Below, piece by piece: positions 33,648-34,656 of a stretch of DNA of 34,656 nt. Where the stretch lies: positions 1 to 34,656 of the forward strand of contig JAGHUD010000058.1 of assembly GCA_018065005.1 (NCBI GenBank). The letters run 5' to 3'. Each line of letters starts with the position of its first letter. Within the stretch, counting starts at the first letter, position 1. The notes beneath the pieces were generated by a model. The model did no database searches. It was not told where the DNA came from and saw only the letters and a program-made list of their open reading frames with translations. The translations under genes and the position numbers were made by a program. This DNA is from Candidatus Physcousia equi. Its GTDB lineage: Bacteria; Bacteroidota; Bacteroidia; Bacteroidales; Bacteroidaceae.

Positions 33648-34265
33648 ATGAAAAAAATCATCTTCACTCTCCTCCTCATCTGCTGCACACTGAACGCTGC
33701 GGCACAGTACGACACCATCAAACTTAACTTCAAAGGCACCAAACCCACTATCAGCGACTTCGCCACAGCCCTCGTCAGCAGAAGCCCCGGCGACGAAGAC
33801 TTTGAAATAAGTGAGTCGCTCAACGCCTTTGCTTCTGATTGGAAACGTCAAAAAGCAGGCAAACGTCTCGATGGCAACACAACAATCGTTGTGGACGAGA
33901 AGAACGGCTATCTTTGCTACGAGTCGAGATACGATACCCATTTGCTGCGCATCGAGATGTGTTTCTGGAACGAGTCGGACCAAAAGCACAAACTCTTTTC
34001 CTACAATATCACCTGCTTCGATAACAACAAGTACAGCCCCGGTCAGTTCGACGGCATCAACTTCTATCGCTACGACAACGCAACGCGAAAGATGACGTTC
34101 ACGCACAACGTAGGCAACGAATTCCCTTTCTGCAGCGAAGACGGATCCGAGATCTCATACGCTCTGCCCCGCATAGGCAAGGACATCACCGCCACCACAT
34201 GGCACAAGAAAGGCAAAAAACAAAAAAGTATTCGATGGACGGGCAAAGGGTTCTCCGACCGATAA
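33648..34265 (+). CDS. Secreted protein of unknown function
   Basis: A protein of 205 residues with signal peptide MKKIIFTLLLICCTLNAAAQ. The mature part begins YDTIKLNFKGTKPTISDFAT and contains DGNTTIVVDEKNGYLCYES and YSPGQFDGINFYRYDN, which suggest a beta-rich fold. It ends in a basic segment (KKGKKQKSIRWTGKGFSDR). I do not recognise a family. ATG 33648 gives the signal peptide; ATG 33636 is four codons upstream in frame and also possible. The promoter just upstream excludes longer forms. It stands alone, followed by a strong hairpin. The family may be small and specific to Prevotella-like organisms. Confidence 0.75.
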   Translation: MKKIIFTLLLICCTLNAAAQYDTIKLNFKGTKPTISDFATALVSRSPGDEDFEISESLNAFASDWKRQKAGKRLDGNTTIVVDEKNGYLCYESRYDTHLLRIEMCFWNESDQKHKLFSYNITCFDNNKYSPGQFDGINFYRYDNATRKMTFTHNVGNEFPFCSEDGSEISYALPRIGKDITATTWHKKGKKQKSIRWTGKGFSDR

Positions 34266-34295
34266 CAGACGCCCCTCCCCACTCGAGAAAGAAAT

Positions 34296-34349
34296 GAGTA
34301 AGAAGAAACACGGCAGACAAACAGACATCTGCCGTGTTTCTTCTTACTC
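34296..34349. terminator. Perfect 22-bp hairpin between convergent genes
   Basis: Arms at 34296-34317 and 34328-34349 are fully complementary around a 10-base loop (CAAACAGACA). The core CACGGCAGA is GC-rich. The stem ends in A/G-rich and T/C-rich sequence rather than a clean T-run. Placed 30 bases after one stop and about 29 before the other, it is most likely a bidirectional terminator. Confidence 0.8.
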
Positions 34350-34377
34350 GTTGTTGGCGTGAAGCTAACAGAAACGT

Positions 34378-34599
34378 CTAATACTCATCCTCGTTGAAGA
34401 GGAAATCCTCCTTCGTGGGATAGTCAGGCCAAACATCTTCGATGGTTTCATATATCTCGCCCTCGTCTTCAATCTCCTGAAGATTTTCAATCACCTCCAA
34501 GGGGCAGCCAGATCGAGTAGCATAGTCGATAAGTTCGTCTTTAGTTGCAGGCCATGGTGCATCTTCAAGCTTTGAGGCCAATTCAAGTGTCCAGTACAT
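34378..34599 (-). CDS. DUF2795-type small acidic protein
   Basis: A protein of 73 residues starting MYWTLELASKLEDAPWPATK, matching a widespread Bacteroidota form of DUF2795. Typical features are PATKDELIDYATRSG, then PLEVIENLQEIEDEGE, and the highly acidic end DFLFNEDEY. Function is unknown. ATG 34599 fits the family start; the longer frame to 34644 would run through the -7 box. It is alone on the minus strand and faces the secreted protein across a hairpin. Confidence 0.88.
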   Translation of the reverse strand: MYWTLELASKLEDAPWPATKDELIDYATRSGCPLEVIENLQEIEDEGEIYETIEDVWPDYPTKEDFLFNEDEY

Positions 34600-34630
34600 A
34601 GTAATATTCGGTTTTTGGGTTTTTCGAGCC

Positions 34631-34639
34631 GCAAAATTA
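34631..34639 (-). promoter_or_regulatory. -7 box of the DUF2795 gene
   Basis: On the minus strand the sequence reads TAATTTTGC, a perfect -7 box, 31 bases before ATG 34599. The -33 element would fall at or beyond the edge of the window. Confidence 0.6.
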
Positions 34640-34656
34640 TACATTATATATAATTC

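Overview
The window looks like chromosomal DNA of a Bacteroidota bacterium, most likely Prevotellaceae or a close relative. The evidence is a complete PorP-GldK-GldL-GldM-GldN type IX secretion (T9SS) block, promoters of the Bacteroidota type (TTTG, 19-20 bases, TAnnTTTG) with little Shine-Dalgarno signal, a Bacteroidota-type DUF2795 protein and a 7TM-HD phosphohydrolase. No rRNA, tRNA, IS element, prophage or CRISPR array was recognised. Genus is inferred, not proven.

Layout. (1) 175-2622, minus: a secreted M64-type metallopeptidase and a class I mannose-6-phosphate isomerase (manA). (2) 2963-3844, plus: a lone GT2 glycosyltransferase behind a promoter with an inverted repeat where the -33 box should be. 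(3) 3922-19747, minus: a tightly packed envelope-glycan run. Read 5' to 3' it holds gltX, kdtA/waaA, a late lipid A acyltransferase broken by an in-frame TGA, a KdsB-like cytidylyltransferase, GT90, GT4, two alkaline-phosphatase-superfamily membrane transferases (one EptA-like, one LtaS-like), GT9, GT4, a fucosyltransferase-like protein, a DUF616-like protein and a GT2-DUF5672 fusion. Short gaps and ATGA overlaps suggest co-transcription and translational coupling. (4) 19856-21946, plus: a 7TM-HD (PgpH-like) phosphohydrolase divergent from gltX. (5) 22058-22190: four palindromic 22-base repeats running into a long terminator built from the same core. (6) 22216-32183, minus: a membrane-anchored AraC-type regulator, porP, gldK, gldL, gldM, gldN, then priA 12 bases after gldN. 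A consensus promoter lies upstream of the regulator. (7) 32551-34265, plus: two secreted proteins of unknown function, then a perfect 22-bp hairpin and a convergent DUF2795 gene.

How the parts fit: segment 3 would build and decorate the lipid A/Kdo/core part of LPS. Segment 6 encodes the inner-membrane motor (GldL, GldM), the periplasmic ring (GldK, GldN) and a PorP/SprF outer-membrane protein of the T9SS, whose cargo in several species is anchored to a special LPS. Export machine and anchor chemistry are thus near neighbours, but a functional link is inference.

The most unusual signals are non-coding or recoding: the in-frame TGA in the lipid A acyltransferase, the 22-base palindrome array, poly-C tracts and decayed 31-33-base repeats in spacers of the gld block, tandem repeats that lengthen protein linkers (GldL and the GT2-DUF5672 fusion), and matching basic tails on GldK and GldN.
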